From contig JAEWQJ010000004.1 of NCBI GenBank assembly GCA_023399215.1, positions 61,493 through 125,492 of the forward strand: a stretch of 64,000 bases of DNA, in the 5' to 3' direction. This DNA is from Methanobacteriota archaeon. Lineage in GTDB: Archaea > Halobacteriota > Methanosarcinia > Methanosarcinales > Methanosarcinaceae. The translations under genes were made by a program, and so were the position numbers. The notes beneath the pieces are model-generated. The model had not been told where the DNA came from. It did not search any database and saw nothing but the letters and a program-made list of their open reading frames with translations. Positions 46,455 through 55,088 of the stretch are shown here, piece after piece (within the stretch, counting starts at the first letter, position 1; every line of letters begins with the position of its first letter).

Positions 46455-46949
46455 ATGGAAGGAAATATTGAAATTAAATCTAAACCGAGAAGGCAGGTAA
46501 TAATCGCTACCGATGGCTCAGAAACCGCAAACGAAGCCGCAGATTTTGGAATCGAAATGATTGGGTGCAGTGGGGCAAAAGTATATGCTGTTTATGTCAT
46601 CGACACAACACCTTATCGCTCAGTTCCGCTGGATAAAATCTGGTCAGACAAAGTGCTCGAAGAATTCGAGAAAGAAGGACGTGAAGCAACCTCTTATATA
46701 GAAAAGATTGGAAAAGATGCAGGAGTAGAAGTTGAATCCAGGGTGCTTAGAGGCCATCCGGCTGAGAAGATTGTGACTTTTGCAGAGGATAATAATATCG
46801 ATATGATCATAATGGGTTCGCTTGGAAAAAGTGGATATGAGCGCGTACTACTTGGAAGCGTATCTGAAAAAGTTATAAGGCATGCAAAAATTCCGGTTCT
46901 GGTTGTTCGAGAACGGCACAAAAGTGAGAAAAAATTGATACAGGAATAA
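46455..46949 (+). CDS. Universal stress protein (UspA family), copy 1
   Basis: 164 aa, ATG at 46455 behind GAGGGGTAATT. One Usp domain: RRQVIIATDGSETANEAADFGIEM at the N-terminus, GAKVYAVYVIDTTPY, then the ATP-binding motif IIMGSLGKSGYERVLLGSVSEKVIRHAKIPVLVVRE (G-2x-G-9x-G-S/T). Small cytosolic nucleotide-binding stress protein. A second complete copy and a relic of a third lie downstream, so this is a tandem family. Confidence 0.93.
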   Translation: MEGNIEIKSKPRRQVIIATDGSETANEAADFGIEMIGCSGAKVYAVYVIDTTPYRSVPLDKIWSDKVLEEFEKEGREATSYIEKIGKDAGVEVESRVLRGHPAEKIVTFAEDNNIDMIIMGSLGKSGYERVLLGSVSEKVIRHAKIPVLVVRERHKSEKKLIQE

Positions 46950-47545
46950 CCAGTTATGAGTAGCTAAATTAGACAATCTAGCTAAATTAGACAATATGAT
47001 CTTTATCGAAACAATTTGATTAGTGTTAAGGTCATGAAGTCAAAGAATCAGCTTAAATAGGAGTAGATGGGGAAGAAAAAGGGTATGGGGAGAGATTTTT
47101 AAGAAAAGATCCTGATGGCTTACTGACGTTTCGGAGAATGGTGCACAGGCAATAAATGCGAGGATGGAGATTGTAAGACTAAGCGAAGAAAAAACGATGT
47201 CTAACATTCCCTTCTTGGAAGTGTATCCGAAAAAGTCGTCAGGAACGCAAAGGTTCCGGTACTTGCCGTGCACGGGAAAAGACCGTGAAAAGGACAAAAA
47301 TCCGGAATCTTTTAGTGAGCCAATCTCAAATTCAAAATTTTTTATTTTGAAGTTTGTCTTTGGAACTTATCTTTTGAGTAATTAAGTCTCCGGTCACAAA
47401 AGTAATCATAAAAATCTAAATTAGTAAACACTAAGATAGATTCCGATACTGACTCAATAACAATAGATCTAACAACAGATCTAACAACAGATCTAACAAC
47501 AAATAATAAATCCATATTCTAAGGGGAGTAAGTACAGAGGAGAGT
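46950..47545. other. Intergenic between usp genes
   Basis: Contains the usp relic described separately (47211-47288), a direct repeat gctaaattagacaat (46963-46995) and three copies of the 12-bp unit agatctaacaac at about 47465-47500, just before the second usp gene. The usp2 promoter must lie in the right part. Confidence 0.5.
47211..47288 (+). pseudogene. 3' relic of a universal stress protein gene
   Basis: Twenty-five codons plus TGA read LLGSVSEKVVRNAKVPVLAV and HGKRP, the C-terminal end of a Usp domain. They are almost identical to the matching parts of the usp genes on either side. The codon two before the match in this frame is TAA, so the 5' part is destroyed. A longer ORF covering the same bases uses another frame and is spurious. 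Confidence 0.8.
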
Positions 47546-48109
47546 ATGTACGGAGGGGGAGTAGGTATAGAGGAGAGCAGTGAACTTAAATCCAAACCGC
47601 AAAAACGAATTCTGATCGCTACTGACGGCTCAAAAGCTTCTGAAAATGTCACAGATTTCGGGATAGAACTTGCAAAGAGCAGTGGGGCAAAGATCTATGC
47701 TGTATATGTCATCGATGTAACTTTTCTTGACTCAGTTCTGATGGATGAAACATCGGTAAAAAATGTCTACGCAGAGTTTGAGATAATTGGTAGTGAAGCA
47801 ATAAGTCTCATAGAAGAAAATGCAAAAGCTGCCGGAATAGAAGCTGCGCCCATACTGCTTAAAGGAAATCCGGCTGAAAAAATCCTGGATTTTGCTGAGA
47901 ATCATAAAGTTGACATGATTGTCATAGGGTCTACTGGAAAAAGCGGGACTGAACGTTTTATGCTTGGAAGCGTATCAGAAAAAGTTGTAAGGCATGCAAA
48001 GGTTCCGGTACTTGTCGTACGTGCGAAATTTAAACCTGAAAGAGTCTTCAGTTACGGTAAAAAGGATAAAAAAGTCTCAGACAATATCGTATACGAAGAG
48101 ACGCAGTGA
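47546..48109 (+). CDS. Universal stress protein (UspA family), copy 2
   Basis: 187 aa, ATG at 47546. The Usp domain begins KRILIATDGSKASENVTDFGIEL and has IVIGSTGKSGTERFMLGSVSEKVVRHAKVPVLVVR, the ATP-binding signature. A 25-residue basic tail (FSYGKKDKKVSDNIVYEETQ) is not present in copy 1. Ferritin begins 43 nt downstream on the same strand, so co-transcription is likely and would link iron storage to a stress response. Confidence 0.92.
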   Translation: MYGGGVGIEESSELKSKPQKRILIATDGSKASENVTDFGIELAKSSGAKIYAVYVIDVTFLDSVLMDETSVKNVYAEFEIIGSEAISLIEENAKAAGIEAAPILLKGNPAEKILDFAENHKVDMIVIGSTGKSGTERFMLGSVSEKVVRHAKVPVLVVRAKFKPERVFSYGKKDKKVSDNIVYEETQ

Positions 48110-48152
48110 AAAGCCGGAGGAAACCTTTTCAAAAAAAGAATGGGGGAAATCA

Positions 48153-48647
48153 ATGCTGAGTGAAAAGATGGAAGAAGCACTGAATGAACAGATCAATAAA
48201 GAATTGTACTCGTCTTATCTGTACCTTGCGATGTCAGCGTATAGTTCATCAGTTGGGCTTCCGGGCTTTGCCCACTGGTTTAGAGTCCAGGTTGAAGAAG
48301 AAAACATTCATGCAATGAAGCTTTTCGATTACGTAAACAACCAGGGTGGGAAGGTTAAACTTAAGGAGATAAAAGAGCCACCTATGGAATTCGGGACAGC
48401 TATGAATATGTTCCAGCAGACACTGAAGCATGAACAGTTCATCACCCGTTCAATTCATGAACTAGTAGAGCTTGCCAACGCTGAGAAGGATAAAGCTACA
48501 GCTTCTTTCCTGCAGTGGTACGTTGAAGAACAGGTCGAAGAGGAAGAAAACGACAATGAAATTATTGCCAAACTGAGAGGCGTCGATAAAAATGAATATG
48601 TAATTCCCTCAGTTGATCAAGAACTGGCAAAAAGGAGTCCTCCTTGA
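48153..48647 (+). CDS. Ferritin (FtnA-like, non-haem)
   Basis: 164 aa from ATG 48153 with GGGGGAAATCA upstream; a longer frame from 47994 overlaps usp2 and is rejected. Four-helix ferritin with ferroxidase ligands visible: NEQINKELYSSYLYLAMSAY (Glu), FRVQVEEENIHAMKLFDYV (ExxH) and EEQVEEEENDNEIIAKL. Normal length. It stores iron as ferrihydrite inside a 24-mer and complements the Feo uptake system elsewhere in the window. Confidence 0.95.
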   Translation: MLSEKMEEALNEQINKELYSSYLYLAMSAYSSSVGLPGFAHWFRVQVEEENIHAMKLFDYVNNQGGKVKLKEIKEPPMEFGTAMNMFQQTLKHEQFITRSIHELVELANAEKDKATASFLQWYVEEQVEEEENDNEIIAKLRGVDKNEYVIPSVDQELAKRSPP

Positions 48648-48737
48648 TAATTATTTTAAATCTTGACTCGATTCAAAAATTAATATTATCCGGGAAGCTA
48701 TTTCTTTCAATTCTCTTCTTTTTACCTGCTTCAAAAG

Positions 48738-49256
48738 TCACTTTCTGACCATTGGGGTGCCACACTTTTCACACTTGACCTCAATGCAGGGCACACCCGG
48801 TTTATGAGACACCTCATATCCGCATTCAGGGCATATGCACATTCCTTCGGGACCTCCAGTACCTCTTCCACGGTTACTGCACCTTCCCTTGCCTCCACCA
48901 CCTATGCCTATTCCAGGTCCCCTACCTTCGGGACCACTACCGTCTCCTCCTGGCATCCTATAGTCTCCTCCTTCGATTCTTACTAATTTTCCATAAACAA
49001 GTGCTTCGGTTAGCTTTACAAGTGCTCTTTTAAGTGTCCTCTGGAAAGTAGATTGGTGAATATCCATGCAAGTTGCACCCTCAGTTTGGGATAAATTTTC
49101 CAGGAAACTTAATCTCATGGCTTCAAGTTCATCAACTGTCAGGACTACTTCCTTCATATAATCCTTTTCTAAATTATCCTCTTCTAAATCCCCAGGTTTG
49201 AAGTACCTCATTTGATGCTCAAAATTCACCAATTTTCGTTTCCTTGAGCGCGCCAT
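48738..49256 (-). CDS. DUF134 DNA-binding protein with C-terminal zinc ribbon
   Basis: 172 aa, ATG at 49256. The N-terminal half is the DUF134 sigma-70-region-4-like HTH (VVLTVDELEAMRLSFLENLSQTEGATCMDIHQSTFQRTLKRALVKLTEAL). Next comes a Gly-rich low-complexity stretch, then a zinc ribbon with CPECGYEVSHK and CEKCGTPM. A perfect palindrome ATTATGCATAAT (49255-49266) overlaps the start codon and could be an autoregulatory site. Related proteins often occur with dinitrogenase iron-molybdenum cofactor-like proteins; none is adjacent here. Confidence 0.9.
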   Translation of the reverse strand: MARSRKRKLVNFEHQMRYFKPGDLEEDNLEKDYMKEVVLTVDELEAMRLSFLENLSQTEGATCMDIHQSTFQRTLKRALVKLTEALVYGKLVRIEGGDYRMPGGDGSGPEGRGPGIGIGGGGKGRCSNRGRGTGGPEGMCICPECGYEVSHKPGVPCIEVKCEKCGTPMVRK

Positions 49257-49266
49257 TATGCATAAT
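49255..49266. promoter_or_regulatory. Palindrome at the DUF134 start codon
   Basis: Perfect 12-bp palindrome ATTATGCATAAT, directly followed by another AATGC half-match and an AT-rich TATA-like stretch (tttttttatataatt). Its position over the start codon fits an operator, possibly for autoregulation by the encoded HTH protein. Confidence 0.4.
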
Positions 49267-49363
49267 AATGCGAAATTTTTTTATATAATTTATTATTCTG
49301 TGCAATACTTAAGAAAGAAAGTTTAGAAATAGAGTGAAGAATTATGCAGTCAGGTATTAATAT

Positions 49364-50107
49364 ATGAAGCCTGAAAAGCACAATCAAATGTCAAGAAACC
49401 TGGAATTTGATATTGTGAAAAACAGTTTTAAATGGCTCTCTGCCCAGCGAATTCAGTCCGTAAAGGAACTTTCAAGTACCTTATCCGCCCATGCCCTCTG
49501 GGCACTCCCAAACCCTTACATAACCCGCCTGATTCTTGAACAGGATAACGACGGTTCCTGGAACTCTTCAATCAGGGACACTGCAAGGGCCTGCTCAGCC
49601 CTTTCAACAGAAGGAATCGTATTCATGGCTTCAGCAAGATGGCTGCTTGCCAGAAAAAGCGAAAACTCCTGGAACAAGGACGTTTATGACACAGCTTATG
49701 CCCTTGCAGCCCTTGCAGATATGGGAACTCAGGATAAAGACGGATGCAACTGGCTATCCGAAAACTATTGCCCGGACTGGGAACAGGTCGGTACCACATC
49801 CCTTATAATTACAGCTCTCAAAAAGCAGGATAATCTGGCAAAAACCAGAACCTTTGAGACGTTTATCCAGGAAAAAGCCAGATGGATCCTTTCAAAAAGA
49901 GGACCAGACGACGGCTGGAAACATATTTCAACAAGCAATCTGGCAATTCAAGCCCTGCTTCTTGCAGGCTTCAAAGAAGAACTCGAAGTTTCAGTCAACT
50001 GGCTCCTTAAAAATGTCCACGAAAACGGAGCCTGGGGAAATAAGGACGATGATATCAATGCCACCGCACTGACTTTAAGTACCCTGGGGCTTTATAGAAA
50101 AATCTGA
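49364..50107 (+). CDS. Prenyltransferase/squalene-cyclase-like alpha-toroid protein
   Basis: 247 aa, ATG at 49364. Built of repeated helix pairs with the QW-like/terpenoid-cyclase repeat pattern: LEQDNDGSWNSSIRDTARACSAL, SENSWNKDVYDTAYALAALADMG, KRGPDDGWKHISTSNLAIQALLLAG, ENGAWGNKDDDINATALTLSTLG. That gives roughly four repeats, fewer than a full cyclase. No DxDD motif of squalene-hopene cyclases is seen. It is probably a half-barrel binding or accessory protein rather than an active cyclase. Confidence 0.82.
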   Translation: MKPEKHNQMSRNLEFDIVKNSFKWLSAQRIQSVKELSSTLSAHALWALPNPYITRLILEQDNDGSWNSSIRDTARACSALSTEGIVFMASARWLLARKSENSWNKDVYDTAYALAALADMGTQDKDGCNWLSENYCPDWEQVGTTSLIITALKKQDNLAKTRTFETFIQEKARWILSKRGPDDGWKHISTSNLAIQALLLAGFKEELEVSVNWLLKNVHENGAWGNKDDDINATALTLSTLGLYRKI

Positions 50108-50192
50108 AAATATGAAGGGATTTGTCTTCGGTAGTTATCTTCGTTATTTTGTATTTCCTTCTTTTATTTTCAGCATACCCTTTCGATTGTTT

Positions 50193-51086
50193 TTAATCTG
50201 ACACTGCTTTTTTGCAGACATTGTTTTTGGCATTTAGATAGGACTTACTTGCTATTTCCATACTGCCTTCCATTTCAGTAATACTCATATCAAAAGTCCG
50301 GGCATAATTTAAGACATTTTTATCGAATTCATCTCTTTTTGAGGTCTTGTTATTGATTTTGACAACCTTTCTATAATGCTTTTTCAAAAAACTGTTATTA
50401 AAGTCAGAAGTGTTGTTGGATTCCATTCTCATTTCTTTCCAACTGGAAGCCCACATAGGAGTCAAGTATATCATACCTATGCCTTTTCCACTCTGCATAA
50501 CTTCAGCATAATTATCGTTGCCCCCAAGAGCTACGCTGATACAGTCATCCACAATCTCTCCGTTTTCATCTTTGAGAAAATAAAGAGAACAAGGAAGATC
50601 TTTAAAATCCGCTGCCGTGTTCCTTAAAGAGTGCCCACAATTTCCATAGAAAATAAGAATACCATCTGAAAAAGCTGCCATTTTCCTGATATTCTGGTAA
50701 ATTTCAGATCTTAAGAGTTCACTATCTGCGTGCAGACCAAGCTTCAGAGTATTTACAACTACAATAGGCTTTTCCCTGTTCTTTTCTTTACTATTTCCTC
50801 TGAGATTATGAGGTATTTTCTTAAAAAACGGAAATTTCAATAAAAGTTTCAAAATATTCACAGATACAGAATTATATACAGAGTTATTTGCCTCTTTTAA
50901 AAAAATAGGTACTTTGTCCAAAGGAAAAAGTTTTGGCTGGCAATTTCTGGATTTAAGCTTTCGAACAAACCTGAAACTTTGCCTGTTTTCAACTACAATC
51001 AATTGATTCAAATCATGGTCTTCTGAGAGGACATATGACAGTTCATCTTCAAGCATTTCACAGGCAATTATGCTAAGTACAGGCAT
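50193..51086 (-). CDS. DUF1638-like protein, copy 2
   Basis: 297 aa, ATG at 51086. N-terminus MPVLSIIACEMLEDELSYVL and the central FSDGILIFYGNCGHSLRNTA, followed by VDDCISVALGGNDNYAEVM, are the DUF1638 landmarks (G-x-C-G loop and DDC). It is a diverged paralogue of the gene just upstream (shared M-x-P-M-S-I-I-x-C start, DDCI motif, C-terminal EFD...FDM). An extra basic segment (KKIPHNLRGNSKEKNREKPI) is inserted. DUF1638 proteins are frequent in methylotrophic methanogens near corrinoid methyltransfer genes; biochemical role unknown. Confidence 0.82.
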   Translation of the reverse strand: MPVLSIIACEMLEDELSYVLSEDHDLNQLIVVENRQSFRFVRKLKSRNCQPKLFPLDKVPIFLKEANNSVYNSVSVNILKLLLKFPFFKKIPHNLRGNSKEKNREKPIVVVNTLKLGLHADSELLRSEIYQNIRKMAAFSDGILIFYGNCGHSLRNTAADFKDLPCSLYFLKDENGEIVDDCISVALGGNDNYAEVMQSGKGIGMIYLTPMWASSWKEMRMESNNTSDFNNSFLKKHYRKVVKINNKTSKRDEFDKNVLNYARTFDMSITEMEGSMEIASKSYLNAKNNVCKKAVSD

Positions 51087-51137
51087 CCGCTCACCATTCA
51101 GTCACAAATATAAAATTTTTCAACATTTTGATTTTTT

Positions 51138-51935
51138 CTAAATCTCCATTTTGAGTTCGTTATAGCAATCTTTAAAAATTTCCTGATTACCATCATCGAA
51201 TTCCAAAATTTCGAAATCAAACAAATCTGCAAATTCCCGAATAGAAGCGTCGAAATTTTCAGTGTATTTAAGGCCAGTATTAATCTTAGCAACTCTTTTG
51301 TAACCAATCATTTCGTGGGTCTTTTTCATTAATTTCAATGCTTTGGCAGGGTCTTTATTTAGCTTATTCAGGTCAAGTAATTCCTTCCAGCCCTTGCTGT
51401 ACATGGGAGTAAAAAGATATGTTCCAGCATCACTAACACTTTTGAGTATCCTTAGATAGTTTTTGACTCCTCCCACAGTAGCCCCTATGCAGTCATCTAC
51501 AACTCTGTGATCTTTATCTTTGAGAATACGGACCGGACATGAGATTGAACTATGTTGAAAATCTTTTTCAACGTCCCCCAGTACATTCCCACATAAACCG
51601 TAAAAAAGCAAAATCCCAGATGAAAAAGGAGCGAGAGTCTTTATAGTCTCATATACCTTAATTTTCAACTCTTTAGGACTTCTATGAAGACCCAGTTCCA
51701 TCAGATGAATCAGAACCGTATATTTCTTACATTCACTTTTGATTTCGGGAAGTAAGGAAATGTCTTCCAGAGAGAGCACTTTATAATGAAGGTTTACTCT
51801 ATCCAGCTTTTCTACAAATTCCCGGATATTTTCATTATCAACTACGAGAATCTCATCGATGGAAGAGTCATTTTCAAGAATCCAGATAATTTCGTCCTGC
51901 ATTATCTTGCATGAAATAATACTCATAGTGGGCAT
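51138..51935 (-). CDS. DUF1638 protein, copy 1
   Basis: 265 aa, ATG at 51935. DUF1638 features: MPTMSIISCKIMQDEIIWIL, LIHLMELGLHRSPKELK, SGILLFYGLCGNVLGDVEKDF, DHRVVDDCIGATVGGVKNYL and YLFTPMYSKGWKELL. The Cys and DDC residues suggest a metal or cofactor site. About 50 nt separate it from the paralogue downstream, so both are probably one transcript. Its upstream region carries a palindrome identical to that of the DUF3786 gene, implying shared control by the neighbouring TetR protein. Confidence 0.85.
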   Translation of the reverse strand: MPTMSIISCKIMQDEIIWILENDSSIDEILVVDNENIREFVEKLDRVNLHYKVLSLEDISLLPEIKSECKKYTVLIHLMELGLHRSPKELKIKVYETIKTLAPFSSGILLFYGLCGNVLGDVEKDFQHSSISCPVRILKDKDHRVVDDCIGATVGGVKNYLRILKSVSDAGTYLFTPMYSKGWKELLDLNKLNKDPAKALKLMKKTHEMIGYKRVAKINTGLKYTENFDASIREFADLFDFEILEFDDGNQEIFKDCYNELKMEI

Positions 51936-51978
51936 TAAAACATCTCCACATAAGTTATGCCAGAAAACCTAATTTTTT

Positions 51979-52026
51979 AGCAATAGATTGATTAAGCGAT
52001 AGATCGATTAAGCAATAGATCGATTG
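51979..52026. repeat. 17-bp tandem repeat in the DUF1638 leader
   Basis: Three imperfect copies of agcaatagatcgattaa lie between the operator palindrome and the DUF1638 start. They would fall in the 5' untranslated region. Confidence 0.6.
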
Positions 52027-52040
52027 TAGTAGAATATACT

Positions 52041-52060
52041 TACTTACATATAAGTAAGTA
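52041..52060. promoter_or_regulatory. TetR-type operator candidate, site 1
   Basis: The inverted repeat TACTTAC-ATATAA-GTAAGTA is identical, base for base, to the site at 53499-53518. It lies 106 nt upstream of DUF1638 copy 1 and 16 nt past the tetR stop. The central ATATAA is TATA-like for leftward transcription, so bound repressor would cover the promoter. Confidence 0.72.
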
Positions 52061-52076
52061 GCGGTTAGGAAAAAAA

Positions 52077-52646
52077 TCAGTCTTTCCACCCAAGGTCGGA
52101 CTTAATTAGAGAAATAGATCTAACAAGCGTTTTTCTTCCTCTTATACTGGAGAATTGTCTGGCACCCATCAAGGCTTCAGCTACTAATTCTGCACGTGCT
52201 TCTACAGAACCAGAGAAATTAAACTCCCCCTGTTCCAGGCCCATTTTAAGAACTCTGGAAATCCAGGTCAGGATGTCATCCATTAACAAAAGGTTTTGTT
52301 TTTTAACTTTTTCCGGAAGTTCTTCAAAATCGAGAATTACCGAGCCTGGAGGGCAGATACTTTTGCCTTCATCAAACTCCTTCAATGCGTAATCAAAGTA
52401 GTATTGAAGCTGATCACGGGCTGAGCCTCCAGACGCCACTATTTGAGCAATGTTTGCAGCTAAATTATTTCTGCTGTCTTCGAGCAAAGCTGCAACTAGA
52501 TCCTCTTTTTTGGGGTAATAATTATGAATTGCTGCATTTTTTATTCCCAATTTCTGAGAAATATCTTTGTAACTAAATCCATTATAACCCCGACATTGCA
52601 AAAAATTCCTTGCGTGATATAGTATTTGCTGATTAGTCTCGTTCAT
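52077..52646 (-). CDS. TetR/AcrR-family transcriptional regulator
   Basis: 189 aa, ATG at 52646. The N-terminal TetR HTH is well kept: QILYHARNFLQCRGYNGFSYKDISQKLGIKNAAIHNYYPKKEDLVAALL. The C-terminal helical ligand domain (EFDEGKSICPPGSVILDFEELPEKVK...) resembles the TetR_C group with a conserved ICPPG-like Cys. It sits between two identical palindromes placed upstream of its DUF1638 and DUF3786 neighbours, its probable operators. Inducer unknown. Confidence 0.9.
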   Translation of the reverse strand: MNETNQQILYHARNFLQCRGYNGFSYKDISQKLGIKNAAIHNYYPKKEDLVAALLEDSRNNLAANIAQIVASGGSARDQLQYYFDYALKEFDEGKSICPPGSVILDFEELPEKVKKQNLLLMDDILTWISRVLKMGLEQGEFNFSGSVEARAELVAEALMGARQFSSIRGRKTLVRSISLIKSDLGWKD

Positions 52647-52774
52647 ATATATTCATAAAAAACGTTTATACTCGTTAATAAGTTAATTAAATAGTGTTCA
52701 TTCATATAAACTTGGTTCTTCGATTTATTAGATGAGAGATGTTGTTTGCATTTCACATTATATATACACAAGTA

Positions 52775-53404
52775 TTACACCCACCCGGTTGTATCTCCTG
52801 TTTTGGTTGTCATAATCATCGCTCTTACAAGGCATCCCTCTAAAAAAGCCAGACATTCAAATTCCAGAAAACGTGAAGCATTTTTATCAAACAGAATCTG
52901 AACTTCACAAGGAAATTCATCGTCTCCATCATAATAAACGATTTGGAGGAGGATTTTAGGCAATGCTTTCAGAAGCCATGAATAGCCGCCCGATTTCAGC
53001 TTGCCATTAAAAACCCCACCTAATCTGCACATGGTTTCACTGAATGTTGCATAATCTTCACTGAATGTTTTACCAAGCGGATCAGTCATCCATTTTGTAT
53101 TTGTGCTGAATGTTATTCCTGTGCCGGCAAGATTAGAAATCGGCACATATGAAAATGCAGGTTCACCCACACCTTTGGACAATGAATAGTAAGCCAGAAC
53201 ACTGAGGTTGTTGACATCAACCGGCTTACCGTCTGTCGGATTAATACCGTGAGAACTTATCTCATATTCTCGGCCAAGAAAGTTGACAGATAGAGAACCT
53301 TCAGGCTGAAGTAACAGACCAAGCCGTTCGGCAACGTCTAAAAAATCGCATTTGCTCAATTTGGGTATGAGGCTTTCATAAATTTGTTCATAACCACTAT
53401 TCAT
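52775..53404 (-). CDS. DUF3786 family protein
   Basis: 209 aa, ATG at 53404. Recognisable DUF3786 pattern: FLGREYEISSHGINPTDGKPVDVNNLSVLAYYSLSKG in the first half, NLAGTGITFSTNTKWMTDPLGKTF, then LPKILLQIVYYDGDDEFPCEVQILFDKNASRFLEFECLAFL near the C-terminus. The family occurs in methanogens and acetogenic or sulfate-reducing anaerobes, often near corrinoid proteins; role unknown. Its upstream palindrome is identical to that before the DUF1638 gene. Confidence 0.88.
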   Translation of the reverse strand: MNSGYEQIYESLIPKLSKCDFLDVAERLGLLLQPEGSLSVNFLGREYEISSHGINPTDGKPVDVNNLSVLAYYSLSKGVGEPAFSYVPISNLAGTGITFSTNTKWMTDPLGKTFSEDYATFSETMCRLGGVFNGKLKSGGYSWLLKALPKILLQIVYYDGDDEFPCEVQILFDKNASRFLEFECLAFLEGCLVRAMIMTTKTGDTTGWV

Positions 53405-53498
53405 AAAATACTCCCTTCAGTACGCACCGAAGGTGCTCATTAGCTCTTATTTGGGTTATTAGAATTCAATTAAATATATCCTCACTAGAGAGTATAGT

Positions 53499-53518
53499 TA
53501 CTTACATATAAGTAAGTA
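53499..53518. promoter_or_regulatory. TetR-type operator candidate, site 2
   Basis: Second copy of TACTTAC-ATATAA-GTAAGTA, 95 nt upstream of the DUF3786 start. The downstream flank (GGTTA followed by A-rich DNA) also matches site 1, showing that an extended element is conserved. Confidence 0.72.
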
Positions 53519-53677
53519 CTGGTTAAAAACAATAAAATAAAAAATCTTGTTGTGGAAGGAATATCCAAAACTCTTAGAATTAAAAACAATAGTACATAGG
53601 GTTTAAACTAATTAATAGCGAAAAGGGCAGCAGACTGCCGAAATGCTGCAACCGGCTGCCAAAGCGAAATTAAGGTA

Positions 53678-54457
53678 TTATAGCACAGAATACAACATTG
53701 ATGCCGTTCCTATTCCAAGGGGCTCCGCTATAAGTTGCACATCATATTTCTTTCTAAGCTCTTCAGAAATTGCACAGGGAATTCCTGGGGTGGAAAGCAC
53801 GCAATTCTCCGAAAGTACGGCTTCAGGAATAGTGTTTGCGCATGGGGTCGCCTCGAATATAATGGAAAACTTTTTTGGATTTGCAGGATCGAATGGGACA
53901 ACCCCAAGGTTTGAAACGGCTTTCTTAAGGAGTCTTGCATCAGGATCATACCCGTAAACCCTGAAGTCTTTCTGCACTAAATGCGCGGCTCCGGGAAAAC
54001 CTACCTTCCCAAGCCCCACAACAAATACGTCCTTTGAGTCGGCTTTCAGGTATCTGGAAGCAATCTCAGCATAAATTAGACCTGTGCAGGGTTGATTATT
54101 GGCCATTTTTCCATTTTTGATGTTATGGGCAAGGAAAGTGTGGTCGTCTGCCATAAGGATGATCTCGGCTCCGTTCTGCACAGCTTCATAATAACCGCTA
54201 ACATCCGGCATATCAGTAACAAAGCTGTCAAATCCGAAATACTGCGTAATTGCATGCAGAGAAGCTGAAAAGTTTCCTATTATCCCGTTTCCCGAAGTTA
54301 CAGGCACGATGCCTACTTTTTCAGAGCTCGTGGAAGTACCATAAAGAGCTTGACAGACACCTTTTATATCAAGCCCTGTTACTCCTTTCACGACAGAGTC
54401 AGCTTCTTGAAGCTGTTTATTAATATTTATCAAATCATTTGGGGTTAAAAGTGCCAT
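53678..54457 (-). CDS. pylD: Pyrrolysine biosynthesis protein PylD
   Basis: 259 aa from ATG 54457 (MALLTPNDLININKQLQEAD), matching the known PylD N-terminus; an ATG 12 nt upstream is in frame. The Rossmann dehydrogenase domain has VFVVGLGKVGFPGAAHLV, and the N-terminal domain GIVPVTSGNGIIGNFSASLHAITQYFGFDSFVT. The tail VQLIAEPLGIGTASMLYSVL is conserved. PylD oxidises L-lysine-N6-3R-methyl-D-ornithine so that it cyclises to pyrrolysine. It is the last gene of the pyl run, separated from pylC by a chimeric ORF. Confidence 0.98.
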   Translation of the reverse strand: MALLTPNDLININKQLQEADSVVKGVTGLDIKGVCQALYGTSTSSEKVGIVPVTSGNGIIGNFSASLHAITQYFGFDSFVTDMPDVSGYYEAVQNGAEIILMADDHTFLAHNIKNGKMANNQPCTGLIYAEIASRYLKADSKDVFVVGLGKVGFPGAAHLVQKDFRVYGYDPDARLLKKAVSNLGVVPFDPANPKKFSIIFEATPCANTIPEAVLSENCVLSTPGIPCAISEELRKKYDVQLIAEPLGIGTASMLYSVL

Positions 54458-54626
54458 TTTTATCGCCATTTTCTGTTTAGGGGAATTTAAATTTTATATT
54501 CATTAAATCTGGATTTTTTGAATTTCAGTTACTTTAACTGAGTTTTAGAATTTTAATATTTTTTAAAACTTAGACTCTTTAAAACTTAGATTCTTTAAAA
54601 CTTAGGTTTAAAGGATCTTAATCTCT

Positions 54627-55010
54627 TCAATCATTTTCAATTTCTGTTCCAGTACTCGAATTTATTCCTTCACTCAACCGCTCCTTCAGAACTGAAAAGC
54701 CTTTGCTTTTTTTTGCCTCAGCTTCTTCCTCATCCTTGCCGCAGGAAATCAAAGCAAATACTGGATTCTCTTCTCTGTAAAGTAAAATTTTGATGCCTGG
54801 CTCTTCATAGAATATCTCGTATTCATCGTCCTTGGAAAGAGCCTGTTCTCCCACAGGAACAAGATCCCCTTTTTTTTCTAACATAAAGTGCTCGTAAATA
54901 CAGCATTTTTCGCAGATTTCTTTTACGTCAAGCCCTGTTCTCTGCAAAGCAGAATCTGCTTCCTGAGACTGCTTGTCAATATTTGTCGAATCATCTGGGG
55001 TTAGTTCCAT
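54627..55010 (-). CDS. Chimeric PylD(N-term)-PylC(C-term) ORF from tandem duplication
   Basis: 127 aa from ATG 55010; an ATG 12 nt earlier matches the pylD arrangement. Residues 1 to about 36 copy the PylD N-terminus (LTPDDSTNIDKQSQEADSAL, GLDVKEIC), and the rest copies the PylC C-terminus (CCIYEHFMLEKKGDLVPVGE, EEPGIKILLYREENPVFALI, KGFSVLKERL). Even the bases before the start match pylD. This is exactly the novel joint made by a tandem duplication running from within pylC to within pylD. It has diverged substantially yet stays open, suggesting selection or recency; it lacks the ATP-grasp and Rossmann active sites. Confidence 0.85.
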   Translation of the reverse strand: MELTPDDSTNIDKQSQEADSALQRTGLDVKEICEKCCIYEHFMLEKKGDLVPVGEQALSKDDEYEIFYEEPGIKILLYREENPVFALISCGKDEEEAEAKKSKGFSVLKERLSEGINSSTGTEIEND

Positions 55011-55088
55011 ATTGATCTCCATTTCCTGTTTTGAGTAATTCTAGTTTATTTAATCCATTTAATACCCTTTTGGTTCTTTTTTATTCCG

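Noticed and set aside
47164..47385. 73-codon ORF between the usp genes
   Set aside because: It is out of frame with the Usp relic that lies in the same bases.
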